The notes: generated from the letters alone by a model not told the origin. A DNA stretch of 64,000 nucleotides from Notospermus geniculatus (GCA_002633025.1 NMRB01000011.1:486150-550149); one strand, 5' to 3'; positions 1 through 10,625 are shown, numbered from the stretch's first letter. Numbers and translations are program-made.

Positions 1-386
1 AGTTCTTTGATTACCCTATGCATTCATACAGCGCTGCCGGTGATTAATCACACTACCCATGGCTGAGAAAATTAAGGTGTCGGTGTTAGCATATCAGAAA
101 AAACCAGGCCCACGTTTATGACGTAATTTCGTAATGGAAAATCTCCTTGATTGATGAAGTTGTTTGGTATAAACTAGAATCGATTATTTTGGCATGGAAT
201 AGGGTAACTATTTATTATTTGATCATCTGCGATTTGCGGCGAGAAAATAAACCATATGGAAAATATTCTGTCCTTTTTAAAAGGTAGATAATAACATGAC
301 GAATGGCTCTCTATTGGTGGTATGGGAATTTGGAATTTGACGCAATATCCATACTGTCTTATTAGAGATTGAGAGCTGAGCAACCA
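1..386. other. No gene seen; unique sequence
   Basis: AT-rich sequence without a convincing exon, RNA gene or repeat. Short open frames occur on both strands but show no recognisable domain, codon bias or splice context. Confidence 0.4.
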
Positions 387-891
387 CATAAAGGAATCGA
401 ACAGAAAGGTTTAACTGCAAACGATGAAGTAACTGAGGGATACACTTCATGTGTTGCCACCAGATGTCTCTGACTGCCTGAATTTTGGCTTTACGTAAAT
501 TTTTAATAGGCAGGAGCTTCAACTTTTTTTAAGGTAGTGGGGTACGTGAATCTGTCAACTTGATGCATTGAATTCCGTTTCTGAGGATAACAGAGCTATT
601 TTCAGCACAATTAGTGTTCCACGTGCAATACGTTAGCCTATTCAAATGTACACAGATGACCCTGCGCTCTCATCATGCTCATCGTTCGCGGGGTTCTCAT
701 TAATTCAGTCCATTTGTATCATAAGATCAACTCGTCCGAATTCAACAAAATTTGCACTAAACATGCAGAAGGGTCTTGCATATCATATGGAAAAGTCAGA
801 ATGCAAATCGGTTGAGGTTTGGAGGGATGCTGTCCACATTTATAGAATGCTAAATTTGTAAGTTGAACCATTTATGGTTGATTCCTTTATG
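387..891 (-). repeat. CATAAAGG inverted-repeat element, interrupted copy
   Basis: Both ends match the compact copy at 51967-52146. Bases 387-451 match one end and about 780-891 the other, both in reverse orientation. The ends carry CATAAAGGAAT and its complement ATTCCTTTATG. About 330 bp (452-780) absent from the other copy lies between them, so this copy looks split by a later insertion of unknown type. Confidence 0.7.
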
Positions 892-1029
892 GCAACAAAT
901 ACGGCATTTTTAGCTCTACAGAATATTTCGACAAATTTGATGTACTGAAGGAGGAAACCCAAAGTGCCTACGGAAATACTTAATTAGGCCATCGTTCGCC
1001 AGCGTGTTCGTCTACCGTATACCTCTATA

Positions 1030-1913
1030 GGGCCGTTTAGACGACAAGCCAAAAAAACCACATTCGGAGTCAATCCGATCGACCCACATTCTGGACGGAT
1101 GTGTTCTAAGCTTTTGGGTAGCGTTTACACACGCATGTTAATCTGGTCACATTCCGACTTCAAATTAGCCTCGTGGAACTCTCCTCAGCGAGTGCGGTCA
1201 GTGGAGGTAGAAAACCACATCAATGCGCATGCGCGCAGAGAGGATGAATCCCGGAATCGGGTCTTATTTGTGTTTAAACGAGCAAATTTAATCTGTTCGT
1301 ATGTTGCCCAATGCGGTCGAATGCGGATTCGTGACCAGCAAAATCGGTCGTCCACGTTAAATCCGGATTCGACCACATTGGGTAGCGCAAACTTGACGCT
1401 AGGTGGCGATATCTGCAATGACGTCAGTGATATCACCACTAGTATCGACGCTAGGTTTCCATCTTGAAAAGTAGTGCGAGCGCGGAGCGAACAGTAGAAA
1501 TTCTTCTCATTGTTAAGCGGTCAGCCCATCACTCGTTTTCTACGCTTACAATATAGATCGTTGAAGATGGGTGTATAAAGGTATAGATTGATACAAACAT
1601 CAGTGGAGTGGATATAAAGTAACAATAAAGTTATTCTGTTTCATTTTCGACAAGATACATACTGTTTTCTGCAAATAATACCATTTTGAAAAAGAAGTTC
1701 GTGTCACGTGATAGACCAGCCCGCCGACGATGACGTCAAGGTTTTCAAGATGGCGATCTAGCGTCGATGGCAGTGTTAAAATTTTCGTCCGATGACGTCA
1801 AAAAATTTCAACGCTGTCGTGGAGTATGTGGGTAGCGTTTAGACGCAAGAGTTTGAACCACATTCGGATTCTATCGGATCGCAGGTGATTTTTGCTCGTC
1901 GTCTAAACGGCCC
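1030..1913. mobile_element. 884-bp terminal-inverted-repeat DNA transposon, non-autonomous
   Basis: The ends are inverted copies of GGGCCGTTTAGACGAC. Inside are recurring subterminal words: variants of CCACATTCGGA near both ends and GGGTAGCG at about 1118, 1380 and 1830. Such words usually serve as transposase-binding sites. A 122-codon open frame at 1099-1467 runs through these repeats and resembles no transposase. I see no clear target duplication. GGGCC ends suggest PIF/Harbinger or hAT, but this is not decided. Confidence 0.75.
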
Positions 1914-2379
1914 CAATGTGAACTCTGCCTAAATGGTATTTTAACATCTTGACTGACAGTATACCAATGGCAACTGAGGGTGGCTTGAGGGATGGCCCTG
2001 CAAATTGGTGTGTGACCTCTTGAAAGGAAGGTACGCCCGGTGTGCTTTAGGAGTCCTACATCCCCGGGACTACATCATCGGAGAGCAGAAAATGGTGCCC
2101 TGGTAAAAAATCAAATTTTCTTCTAACGTGACATCACGCAGCACAGACGAGTAATTAGTGCCAATTGAGATCAGTTTCCGGCCCTCGGGATCGTGACATC
2201 CGTGTGGCGAGACGGCAGATCATTAAGTTAATCTCATCAAATTCCCAATATTCACGCTCAAAGTTCTGTCTAGGATCTTATCGAGGACGTTGAGAAAGTG
2301 GTGGTGCCCGTTACCTATTTGAGGAGTCCTGACATGCCTGACACAGTGTAGAACCAGACCCTGAAGAGCCAGAAATGAT
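1914..2379. other. No gene seen
   Basis: Unique-looking sequence between two inverted-repeat elements. No exon, RNA or repeat is supported. Confidence 0.35.
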
Positions 2380-2580
2380 TAAGGTTTATGTAAAGTGACT
2401 CGAAGTCTCGAATTTTTGACGCAAAAAATCTGCACACTAAATTTGGAAAACAAGGCTCGGGGGCCCTAAGGAGCGGTCATAAGGAGGTGCCCCGAACCTT
2501 ATTTTCTCCATTTAGTGCGCAGTTAGTCAGATTTTTTGCGTCAAAAATTCGAGATTTCGAGTCACTTTACATAACCCTTA
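2380..2580. repeat. 201-bp MITE with ~55-bp inverted ends
   Basis: The ends read TTTATGTAAAGTGACTCGA inwards on both strands and continue through TTTTTGACGCAAAAAATCTG. Only about 90 bp of unpaired centre remains. Flanking TTAA-like bases are present on both sides. Single copy in this window. Confidence 0.8.
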
Positions 2581-2631
2581 AACCGATTTTTGGCCCTGGC
2601 TGGAATCGAACGAAGTGTGACATCTGCCACT

Positions 2632-2742
2632 TTTTCCGTATATGTCAGTGTTTCCCTTTATAATGTATAGACCGACACTTTTCTCTNTTTTCCGTATATG
2701 TCAGTGTTTCCCTTTATAATGTATAGACCGACACTTTTCTCT
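2632..2742. other. 55-bp duplication around a single N (assembly join)
   Basis: Bases 2632-2686 and 2688-2742 are the same 55 bases, separated by one N at 2687. An exact duplicate around a one-base gap is what an unmerged contig overlap looks like. A real tandem duplication is less likely. Confidence 0.8.
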
Positions 2743-2756
2743 CTGTATCCATTAGT

Positions 2757-3149
2757 GAGGTTTTGCAAATCTGACGAAACAGAAAGTACGAAATACGAAA
2801 TTCGACTTCATTTCCAGGACCTAGTGTACTTCAGGAGACGGTTGGTACCACAAATCCATGTCCCTGCTGCCATGTCTTTTAGCATATCATGTAACACCGA
2901 GAGAGTGATGGTGCATCTTGAATTTTTAAATTTCCACTTCGTCTCTACGAAGTGGAAACGAAAGATAAATTTCAAAGTTTCATACATATATACACGGTAA
3001 CGCTATCGATCTATGCCGGTCTAACGTCATACGCTAAAAGACGCCCTTGCTGCAGGCGATATTTGTGGTACCAACCATCTCCTGAAATACATTATGTCAT
3101 GGAAATGAAGTACAATTTCGCATTTCGTACTTCGTGTTTCGTCAGATTA
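2757..3149. repeat. FB1 foldback element, copy 1
   Basis: First of seven members of the commonest element here. Consensus ends read AGGTTTCGCAAATCTGACGA inwards. The element folds on itself around a central CTTCGTATCTACGAAG-like hairpin, with arms of about 190 bp. Internal landmarks are the TGGTACCACAAAT words in each arm. The 3' end of this copy is altered (CAGATTAGG instead of CAGATTTGCG). No protein is encoded. Confidence 0.85.
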
Positions 3150-3230
3150 GGTAGTCGGATAGGTAGTCGACAAAGAGCACAGGAAACATGTCCACCCCTA
3201 GGTTCGTCAACCCTGCCAGTTTATTGCATG

Positions 3231-3570
3231 GTGTCGGGATCATATACAAGGAAACGTCGTCTCCAATTCTCGCAAATTTTCGACCCCAACTAGGGTCTTC
3301 CTCTGGCACTTTCCAGTCGAAGTTCCAGAAAAGGAACTTCGACTTTCTGCATGCCTTCCAACAACACACTGAATAGGGAATTGGACTCCACGGGCTTTCG
3401 TGACGTCATCCCACTTTGGATATTCGACTTTCTGGAACTTCGACTAGAAAGTGCCTGAGGAAGACCCCGGTTGGGGGCGAAAATTTGCGAGAATTGGAGA
3501 CGACGTTTCCTTGTATATCATTTTGTGTGTCGTTCTTTGTGCTTTATGTTGGATATCGTGTCGGGATCAT
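3231..3570. mobile_element. FB2 foldback element with 13-bp target duplication
   Basis: GTGTCGGGATCAT occurs at 3231-3243 and again at 3558-3570, flanking the element (3244-3557). The element starts ATACAAGGAAACGTCGTCTC and ends GTTGGATATC. Its two arms carry inverted copies of a unit containing CTGAGGAAGACCCC and TTTGCGAG. Long, variable target duplications are typical of LINE-type integration, while inverted arms are typical of DNA foldbacks, so the class is unresolved. Other copies: 29106-29321, 34746-35266 and a fragment at 51092-51194. Confidence 0.75.
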
Positions 3571-4473
3571 AGTGATATTCATGTCTCAAATTTGGTATTT
3601 TGAGATATATTGTCATACTGTCAACTGAGCAACATGAAACAAATCTTAGTGCATGCGTGCATGCTTATCCAAGGACTGTACTATGTTAAAATTTTCAGCC
3701 TGAATTGTTCGTGTGATTGAGATATCATTAGATTTTGATATATCAGACTTGATAATTTGAAATACCTCTGTCTATGGTAGAGGTAAGGTATGATATCACC
3801 CACACTTCGGTTATTAAGGATGCCCATTTCGATTATGCAATGACCTTGATGACCAGAGGTCAAGGTTAAGGTCAAACTTGAACAAGGCCACGCTTATGTG
3901 ACCACAAAACAATACAACATGGCCAAACAATATTCCAATAGGAAAAAAGACAACCTACATGTATATTGCACACTACTGTATATCGAACAACTCGGGAAGC
4001 ATTGACAATTCTTGTTTAAAAAATGTCTTCAATTCAAGATGAATTGTCTTGCAAGCGAGATCAACTCACTCATCAAATCCACGTTTCAGATCGTAAATTT
4101 TTTGGTCGCCCATGGTGAAGTACACAAACACAGACATTCATTATTGGGATGCCTTGGTGGAAATATTTCTGGGGTCCATTAGATATGACTGGTTTGGAAA
4201 ATATAAGAGATGATTTGGAAAAGATGAGGAAATATCTCATTGCAGGTGACGCCGGGTGCTCCGGAATCACTTAACAATCTTTTTGTACGCAATATATGGC
4301 AGACCCCAATGACTCGTTCCAAGGCAGACGTCTCTCTGCGTGACAAGTCACAAAATGATACGCGGAATGAAGGGCTATGCCGAAAAAATAAGTCACTTTT
4401 AATCTGCCAACTTTTCGGGAAAGAAAAACAAAACTTTAATGGTTATATCTTAGAAAGTCATATATTTAGTCCA
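3571..4473. other. No gene seen; short AGGTCA-rich patch
   Basis: Mostly unique. At about 3840-3885 there is a cluster of AGGTCA-like half sites in both orientations, resembling the AGGTCACAG repeat family seen at 24.8 and 55.8 kb. Nothing else can be supported. Confidence 0.35.
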
Positions 4474-4602
4474 GGGCCGACCGCACAGAAAGTCCGACAG
4501 TGCTACCGGCGCCTATCGGCAGTTAGTTATAACGCATTTTCCCATTAAGTAAACCGCCGATAGGCACCGAAAGTACTACCGGACTTTCTGTGCGGTCGGC
4601 CC
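4474..4602. repeat. GGGCCGACCGCAC MITE, copy 1
   Basis: 129-bp near-palindrome with ends GGGCCGACCGCACAGAAAGT. The arms pair nearly end to end around TAACGCATTTTCCCATTA. A second copy, inverted relative to this one, lies at 6361-6489. Confidence 0.85.
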
Positions 4603-4871
4603 AGAACTAGTTTGTTGAAGGACTTACATGTACAGTCAGTCACATTGAAAGTTTTTTAAAAATCGTACAAAAAATCGAAGCTGGTGAGGCAGAAATAATT
4701 CAAATTTCTTGATTCGGGACACGCTTTGACCCAAAATGATTTAAATGCAAAAATATAGTCAATAGATTACCTGAAAGGAAAAGGGAAAAAATTGATGACA
4801 AGAATCGAACAATGCTCAGTGCTCAGTGAAAGTGTGATTATTTTAGTGGTAAGAATGCCTAAAGGTCAGGG

Positions 4872-4995
4872 GGGCCCACATTCATAAAACCTTGCCAGCC
4901 TTAGTTACTTGCTAAAATGCCCAGTTTTAAGTGTAGAGGCCAATGTACACAACTAGCAACAAACTAAGCTAGCAAGGTTTTATGAAAAGGGGCCC
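4872..4995. repeat. GGGCCC/ATTCATAAAAC MITE
   Basis: About 124 bp with inverted ends GGGCCCACATTCATAAAACC, and the inner words GCTAGCAAGG and CTTGCCAGC. The end type resembles the elements at 44321-44429 and 11856-11961. Confidence 0.8.
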
Positions 4996-5130
4996 AGCTC
5001 ACCAATAATACCTTCACGGAAATCGACTGCACGGATGATCAACAGGCCAACCATCAAGTGTATGATCCATGTAACCTGCAGATCATTGTGCCTATAACCC
5101 AGCAGTGGCTATCGGCAGTTTTTGGCTCTG

Positions 5131-5174
5131 GGTAGCGGAAGTATGTTGTGCTTTTTTTCTGGGCCACCCTGTGT
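5131..5174 (-). repeat. Mariner-type end fragment
   Basis: Read on the minus strand it begins ACAGGGTGGCCCAGAAA and continues to GCACAACATACTTCC. The same end recurs at 25755-25822, 27081-27165, 35505-35615, 43155-43255 and 51836-51925. Confidence 0.55.
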
Positions 5175-5534
5175 AGACCTATTGGTTAGGGATACGTAAA
5201 CGTCAATAGTGAGGTTTCGCAAATCTGACGAAATACGAAATACGGAATTGGACTTCATTTCCATGACGTAATGCATTTCAGGAGATGGTTGGTACCACTT
5301 TATATCGCCTGCTGCAAGAGTGTCTTTTAACTATGACGTTATAGACCGATTGAGTTACGGTGTATATTAAACTTTGAAATTTATATTTCGTTTCCACTTC
5401 GTACTATACGAAGTGGAAATATAAAAATTCAAGATGCACCATAACTGTCTCGCTGTTACATGATATGCTAAAAGACGCACTGGCAGCAGGGACATTTGTG
5501 GTACCAACCATCTCCAGAAATACGTTTGGTCCTG

Positions 5535-5788
5535 CACTGAAAATCCTAATCATGCTGAGTACTTTCGGGGTACTCGTTTTATCCCCGAGATGAGTAGAAA
5601 GGTACTCATATTGAGAAGCAAGGTACTCATAGCGAGTAGAAAGGTACTCATAGCGAGTAGCAAGGAACTCCAAATGCAGCTCCTTGGCCCGATGAGTACC
5701 CGATGAGTACCTTTCTACTCACCTCACGGACAAAATCACTGATGAGTAGTGCAAAGTACTCAACATGAGCGGGAATTTTTTTTCAGTG
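5535..5788. mobile_element. CACTGAAAA...TTTTCAGTG element nested in FB1
   Basis: Inverted ends CACTGAAAA and TTTTCAGTG split the FB1 sequence CCTGGAAATGAAG. The interior is rich in GATGAGTAC/GTACTCATC words and includes the 21-bp tandem array at 5592-5675. Confidence 0.7.
5592..5675. repeat. 21-bp tandem repeat, four units
   Basis: Four consecutive 21-bp units near GAGTAGAAAGGTACTCATA. Units begin at 5592, 5613, 5634 and 5655 and differ at a few bases. On the minus strand they read as a seven-residue YEYLSTR-like repeat, which is a by-product of unit length rather than evidence for a protein. Confidence 0.85.
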
Positions 5789-5848
5789 TGGAAACGAAGT
5801 TGAATTTCGTATTTCGTACTCCGTGTTTCGTCAGATTTGCGAAACCTC

Positions 5849-6360
5849 GCTATTATCGGGAGAAAAAGGATACATTTCTTTTCGGTTACGGCGTTCCCAT
5901 CTCACACAAACACAGTTCTCGATGTTTTCAAATGTTCTTTATGCCATGATGTTACATTGTATCTATCCTCAGGCTTCCAGCATCCATCTTAATAATGAAC
6001 GGTCTACAGGAAATTTGTCCGTGTTTTTGTCCCTTATTTTCTTTTATGGTGAATGTGTCTGTAAGATATGACAAAGCTTGGATGGGTTGCCAACGTTATC
6101 TTCCGTCTAGGGAACCAGTTTGATTGGTAAGAACGCCGCGGTTGTTCGGCTGAAGGCAAATCCGTCGAACCTTACCGTGACGGGACCACATACAGGAGAC
6201 AGTGATAATTACTGGCAGTTCTAGTCTATGAATAGACGGACGTGGGGAAAAACTCCACCACTTTAGGCGGTACAGGCTGGTTATCAGCAATTATTTTTCA
6301 GTCGGTACCTAAACTGTGTATAGGGGAGCGCGATGACGTAGTGCTTGAACAGCTGACCAG
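5849..6360. other. No gene seen
   Basis: Unique sequence between FB1 copy 2 and the second GGGCCGACCGCAC MITE. Open frames are short and unrecognised. Confidence 0.35.
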
Positions 6361-6489
6361 CGCCGACAGCACAGAAAGTCCGGTAGTACTTTCGGTGCCT
6401 ATCGGCTGTTTGGTTAATGGGAAAATGCGTTATAACGAACTGCCGATAGGCGCCGGTAGCACTATCGGACTTTCTGTGCGGTCGGCCCT
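6361..6489. repeat. GGGCCGACCGCAC MITE, copy 2 (inverted)
   Basis: Reverse-complement relative of 4474-4602. The left end has drifted (GCCGACAGCAC). The shared palindromic core CCGATAGGCGCCGG and the central AATGGGAAAATGCGTTATAA are intact. Confidence 0.85.
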
Positions 6490-7300
6490 GGAGACCACGG
6501 GTTCAAATCACGGTCGAGGCTATAGGCCTACTCTGTATTCTCAACTGACCAGAACCACAGAACATCCAAGATGGAGGCTGTGGTGGCCATCTTGAATTCA
6601 GTGTCTGTCATTTATCTTGAGAATGTTTTGAGCGGTCAACCTGAAATTTTTTGGGACTGTTTGACTCTGTTTGGGAAGGTTCCTTTTAATGACCAGCACC
6701 ACCGCTTCCCCAAATGCACCGCTTCTACCAGTCGGGGAATATGCCACGCTCTGCGTTGCTTGTTTTTGATCTTAAACTGCTTTATCGTAATAAGAAAGCC
6801 AAAGATGGCTCGTACAACGCAAACATACAAATACACCATCCTCTGCTTTTAGGTAGTTTTCCTTGGCACCTGGGTGGGGTTAGCCAATTAAGGCAAAGAT
6901 ACTTAGCCAGTGTCTCCCGCTGGTTGTGTTGGTAATCTCTGCCCTTGATGTTGGAGTTGACGACCACGAGAAAGCGTTCACTCACTAATAGCATATTATT
7001 GTTCCATTTATAGCGTACAATCTCGATTGTTGGCCGATTTATTATCGCCGGGACTATAGCCGCAACAAAAATATGGGCGGTTATATCCGCAAAAAAGACG
7101 TTGCAAAAAGACATCATTTTCATATTCTCTAGTCGCTGGAACGATCTCGAGTTCCAGTTAAGAAAGACTTTAGGAGGCATCAGCTTTCTACAGGTTCGTG
7201 TACACTGCTGCGAACATGCCGAATTAGGCCCAGACCTACAATGACCTAATACACTGACAGGGGGTATCTAAGACCTTTAATTCACCTTTAACTGCCACGT
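6490..7300. other. Mostly unique; degraded SINE S3-like patch
   Basis: About 6850-6935, read on the minus strand, resembles the body of the tRNA-derived SINE at 26640-26700 (TTTGCC...CCACCC...GGTGCC). A block at 7057-7090 (ATGGGCGGTTATATCCGC) recurs inverted at 17324-17360. A 93-codon open frame at 6571-6852 has no recognisable domain. Confidence 0.35.
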
Positions 7301-8170
7301 TAAAAAGCCCGGAAGTTTCATCGCATAAAACCGGAAGTTTCATCGAATGAAATAAAAGTGACATCAAACATAAATATAACATTACACATAAATTTATATA
7401 TTTTACAGACTATAGGCCTAAATATTTGATAAATATTTTTTTCATTCATGAATGAATATTTTTCATTCATGAATAAATATAATTCATTCTTGAATGAACG
7501 TACACTTTTGTACATGTAGGAAAGTAAAAGGACAGCAAATTTTCCTAAATGTCTCAAAAACCATTGGAGCTACAGCACAGCCAATCTGTAGCAACATGTA
7601 GGGCATAGAATCATGGTGTTTTGCCAAAAATCAATTTTAATTAATCAAGAGAAAAATGACATTTTATAACATCACTTATTTGACAATTTTTGAAAAATCG
7701 TCCGATTTCAAAATTTCTTTCTTCATTATATTCAACTTGCCTGACTGGCCAACATCTGCAACTTTTCCCTTTTAAAATCTCAAGAGAAACGAATATAATG
7801 CCATAGCCGCTGTATCCAGACAGCTCCCATCTACCCCATACCTTTGCAGTGAGAAATTTTTTCCGTGCCTCCTCATCCCTTGATACGCATCAGTTGTGCA
7901 TAAACGTTACTTTATGCCCGAGTGGTGCCAGTGTGTCCTGACGGATCAGTGATCTGTAGGCCTATTTTTCTGTTTTCGACGTAAATCACGCTTATCGCTG
8001 ACAGATGCATTTCGTTGTACTCCGTAGGGAACGGCATCATGGCCACCTCTCGCGGTTACAGTCAGCACTGAGCGGCCACACATCATCTGCCCACGGCAGG
8101 GGGTTTTTACCTCGTTACTTTCATTCACTCACACAAACCCCGGCTGAAATTGACTTGCACCAGCATGTGG
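7301..8170. other. AT-rich sequence with short direct repeats; no gene seen
   Basis: CCGGAAGTTTCATCG occurs twice at about 7309-7345. ATTCATGAATGAATA words repeat at 7440-7500. The remainder shows nothing supportable. Confidence 0.4.
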
Positions 8171-8174
8171 TGGC

Positions 8175-8232
8175 ATGTGGTTTGATAGCGTAGTGCTTAT
8201 CACGTCCGCTTAGCAAGCGGCAGGTACCGGTG
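8175..8232 (+). repeat. SINE S1 tRNA-like head fragment
   Basis: GATAGCGTAGTGCTTATCAC followed by GTCCGCTTAGCAAGCGG matches the head of the S1 copy at 16600 and, in reverse, at about 37250. It carries a polymerase III A-box-like segment and is cut off before the B box. Confidence 0.6.
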
Positions 8233-8786
8233 TAACGCTAGCGTCCAATGGGAATACCTACATGTAGTAAGTCACATTTTTGGAAAAAATGAGTTAAGGC
8301 CAAATTCGTACTTACTAGGTATTGTTTCATCATAATAAACAGTTTTTGTTTGCAAAATGTTCGCGAAAGCCTCGGAAAGACAGTGGTGCACTTACTCGGT
8401 TTTTACGTCTAAGTCATCAGAATTGTGACTTACTACATTTTTACCTTTGCAAATTCAGCATGAAATCAGAGGTAAAACATGGCAAATTGCATTTAATCCT
8501 GTTGTGTGACATCTATACTATAATTGACGTACGGGAGGTAGGGGCCTAATGTTTGTGATCGTTCTCCTCCTAAGTTCGGCTTTCAAATGTCCCGTGACCG
8601 CTGCCCTGCTGTGTGTAATAATGTGCCATGAGTCGACGTGGGATTCTTTTTCGATGTTTTCCCCCGTTTTCTGTAAAAAAACGCCTTTTTGTTCCATAAT
8701 CGAAAGACAGGAGAGTTCCACATCCGTCCGACAGCGTAGCGCCTAGCGGCAATGGGAGAAACTACGATAAATACCAGTAAGACCAC

Positions 8787-8892
8787 AACCTCGTTCCCAG
8801 GGGTCGTTCGCTTTCTGACAATATGGCGGTCGCGTCACTAACTTTATGTTCCGAGGTTGTCTGAGCGAACTATACCCCTGGGGACGAGGTTG
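8787..8892. repeat. CCTCGTCCCCAGGGG MITE, short copy
   Basis: 106 bp with inverted ends AACCTCGTTCCCAGGGGTCG and CCCCTGGGGACGAGGTT, and inner GTTCGCT/AGCGAAC. The longer relative at 12046-12569 shares GTTCGCTTTCTGACAATATG. A single end occurs at 48072-48100. Confidence 0.85.
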
Positions 8893-9154
8893 GTAAGACC
8901 AGTGAGACTGTTCACATATTAATATTCATGCGCGATATAGTTCGTAATGTATCGGTACTTTATATACAACCGCAGTGTTTTCTTCAGACTTTGATACAAA
9001 AAGTGTCTGTTATTTTGATAATTATCTATATTGACGTTGGGGAGGTTAACGATTCGCCTCTTTTGCCGAAATTTGAACACAGGAAATTTTCCAGCGCCGC
9101 CTGACATATCCAAACAATACATTCATGCATATTAGCGCGTAGTACGGTGCACAG

Positions 9155-9222
9155 TCCCCATGGCCGAGTGGCAAAGCAGCCTGCCCACAGAGCAGAAGGT
9201 CCCTGGTTCGATACGCGGGGCA
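9155..9222 (+). repeat. tRNA-derived SINE head (not a functional tRNA)
   Basis: Shows an A-box-like TGGCCGAGTGGC and a B-box-like GGTTCGATAC. The T stem does not pair well and the anticodon loop lacks the usual T before the anticodon. I read it as a pol III promoter remnant of a SINE rather than a tRNA gene. Confidence 0.6.
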
Positions 9223-9910
9223 TGTAAATTTTCTTCGCCTTCATTTATTAGTATTTTGTTTTTTTTCTTATACCTTTCTCTTTTCTTCATCGTGTATTAC
9301 ATGTATACGAGGTAGCGTTTATTTGCCATGGGAATGCATGTAAATCATGTATATTTAGGCCTATCAAATATCATTATGGACATGCGGCATGGACCATGGT
9401 GCGTAGCGCCTAGCGGCAATGAGGGTGCAAATAAAGGTGTTCACAAGGTGTTCGCCATACTTCGTAACGTAGGCCTACTTAGTCTGCCAAACACGTGTCA
9501 AGTGTAACCCCAATAATTACCCCCCCCCCCCCAAACACAGACACTCCTCCATACTACCGCTCACGGGTACAATATGCTAGTATTTTTAATTAGGAGTGTT
9601 GTCCACAACAAAACTCTTCCAAGTTGTCATTCCACATAAACCCATTTGTTTCGAAAACAACAAAATGTGACATACTACATGTAGGTATTTCCATTGGACG
9701 CTAGTACGGTCTTGAAAATTCTCCATCTATGAGTGTTCCCCTCACTATTAGAAATAACAGAAGAATACAGAAAATTCCTGCAGCAGAGTCTCAGGACGTG
9801 GATCTGTAAAATTACAGACTTAAAGAAATGTTCACAGAGACTTGACTGGAGGCTGACCAAATTATATTTACATACTGCTCTCAGAAACATCATGATGGAA
9901 AGTCCAATTG

Positions 9911-10057
9911 AGGGAGGTTGAGAACAGCGACTTATCACGGATCCTTATTCGTATACGGATCAAAATGTACACAAAATTTGCCCTCGGATCGTAGAGAATT
10001 CTAACCGTATACCTACCTATAAGGATCCTTGATAAGTTGCTGATCTCAACCTCCCTA
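9911..10057. repeat. AGGGAGGTTGAGA MITE inserted near a SINE tail
   Basis: 146 bp with inverted ends AGGGAGGTTGAGAACAGC and an inner TAAGGATCC arm. ATTG flanks both sides (9907-9910 and 10057-10060), a possible target duplication. Immediately downstream (10060-10095) is the S1 tail TTTGGCTTCGGCCCTGATG. Confidence 0.8.
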
Positions 10058-10095
10058 TTGTTTGGCTTCGGCCCTGATGAAAAATGCAATACAGT
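10058..10095 (+). repeat. SINE S1 3' tail
   Basis: TTGGCTTCGGCCCTGATG followed by an A-rich stretch. The same tail ends S1 copies at 17265-17310 and 35345-35390 and, inverted, at 33530 and 36690. Confidence 0.6.
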
Positions 10096-10510
10096 GTGTG
10101 TTTAAAAATTGGTCACCCAAGAAAATGGGGCAAAATTTACCTTGATCACGAAGATTTGTGCCATTGATTTTCCAAAAATCAAATGTAGTATTTGATAATA
10201 TAGACCTCTTGTAACTATTAGTTTCTCCATCTGGGTTGTACAGTGTACACTCATTTGAAGGAGGGTATCAAAAAATATTGAGCTCACCAGCAAAATCTAT
10301 CGTTCCGTCCGACACCAAAAGTACTTTCTGCTGTCAGACTTTAAAGGGTTAATAGATCAATCAGTTTCAATGCCATAATTTAGAGCTGATACATGTACCT
10401 AGATCTGACATGAATATTGTAGAGTTTCAAGAAACAGCCTTTCACCAGTAGACAAAAGAATGGTGAAAATTTTCTGCTGTCGGATGGAACACTTTTTGAA
10501 ACACACCCTA
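10096..10510. other. No gene seen
   Basis: Unique AT-rich sequence with no repeat or exon support. Confidence 0.35.
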
Positions 10511-10625
10511 AAGCAAGGTTCATAGGCACACGGAATTGGTCCGATTCAGGTCCGCAAAAAATCTATCAAATGGACTTCAGCGTTGTCGTATCGTATCCGG
10601 AAAACTAGGGGCAAACGGCCGCGGA
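10511..10625 (+). repeat. ~110-bp dispersed repeat, copy 1
   Basis: Begins AAGCAAGGTTCATAGGCACA and runs through GAATTGGTCCGATTCAGG to AACTAGGGGCAAACGG. It is nearly identical to 46159-46262 in the same orientation. This copy has an extra CGTAT. Class unknown. Confidence 0.8.

Larger units (their letters stand above)
5211..5848. repeat. FB1 foldback element, copy 2, with nested insertion
   Basis: Complete FB1 ends at both sides. The 3' arm is interrupted by a 254-bp element at 5535-5788. Without that insertion it matches the other FB1 copies in length and order. Confidence 0.85.
8236..9707. mobile_element. Possible 1.47-kb TIR transposon
   Basis: About 45 bp starting GCTAGCGTCCAATGGGAATA at 8236 reappears inverted, ending at 9707, with a few mismatches. 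TAGCGCCTAGCGGCAATG also occurs twice inside (about 8735 and 9401). Nested items are the MITE at 8787-8892 and the tRNA-like unit at 9155-9222. A plus-strand frame from 8587 (broken by stops) shows CPAVCNN followed by FFFDVFP. This faintly recalls a THAP zinc finger but is too degraded to call. Confidence 0.5.

Noticed and set aside
1099-1467. 122-codon ORF as a gene
   Set aside because: It runs through the subterminal repeats of the 1030-1913 transposon and has no domain.
5404-5673. Repetitive YEYLSTR protein
   Set aside because: The repeat in the peptide follows directly from a 21-bp DNA tandem repeat inside a nested MITE.
9155-9222. tRNA gene
   Set aside because: A and B boxes are present, but the T stem and anticodon loop do not fit. 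The same applies to tRNA-like units at 16600, 25515, 26163, 32276, 40765, 46035, 47139 and 63215.
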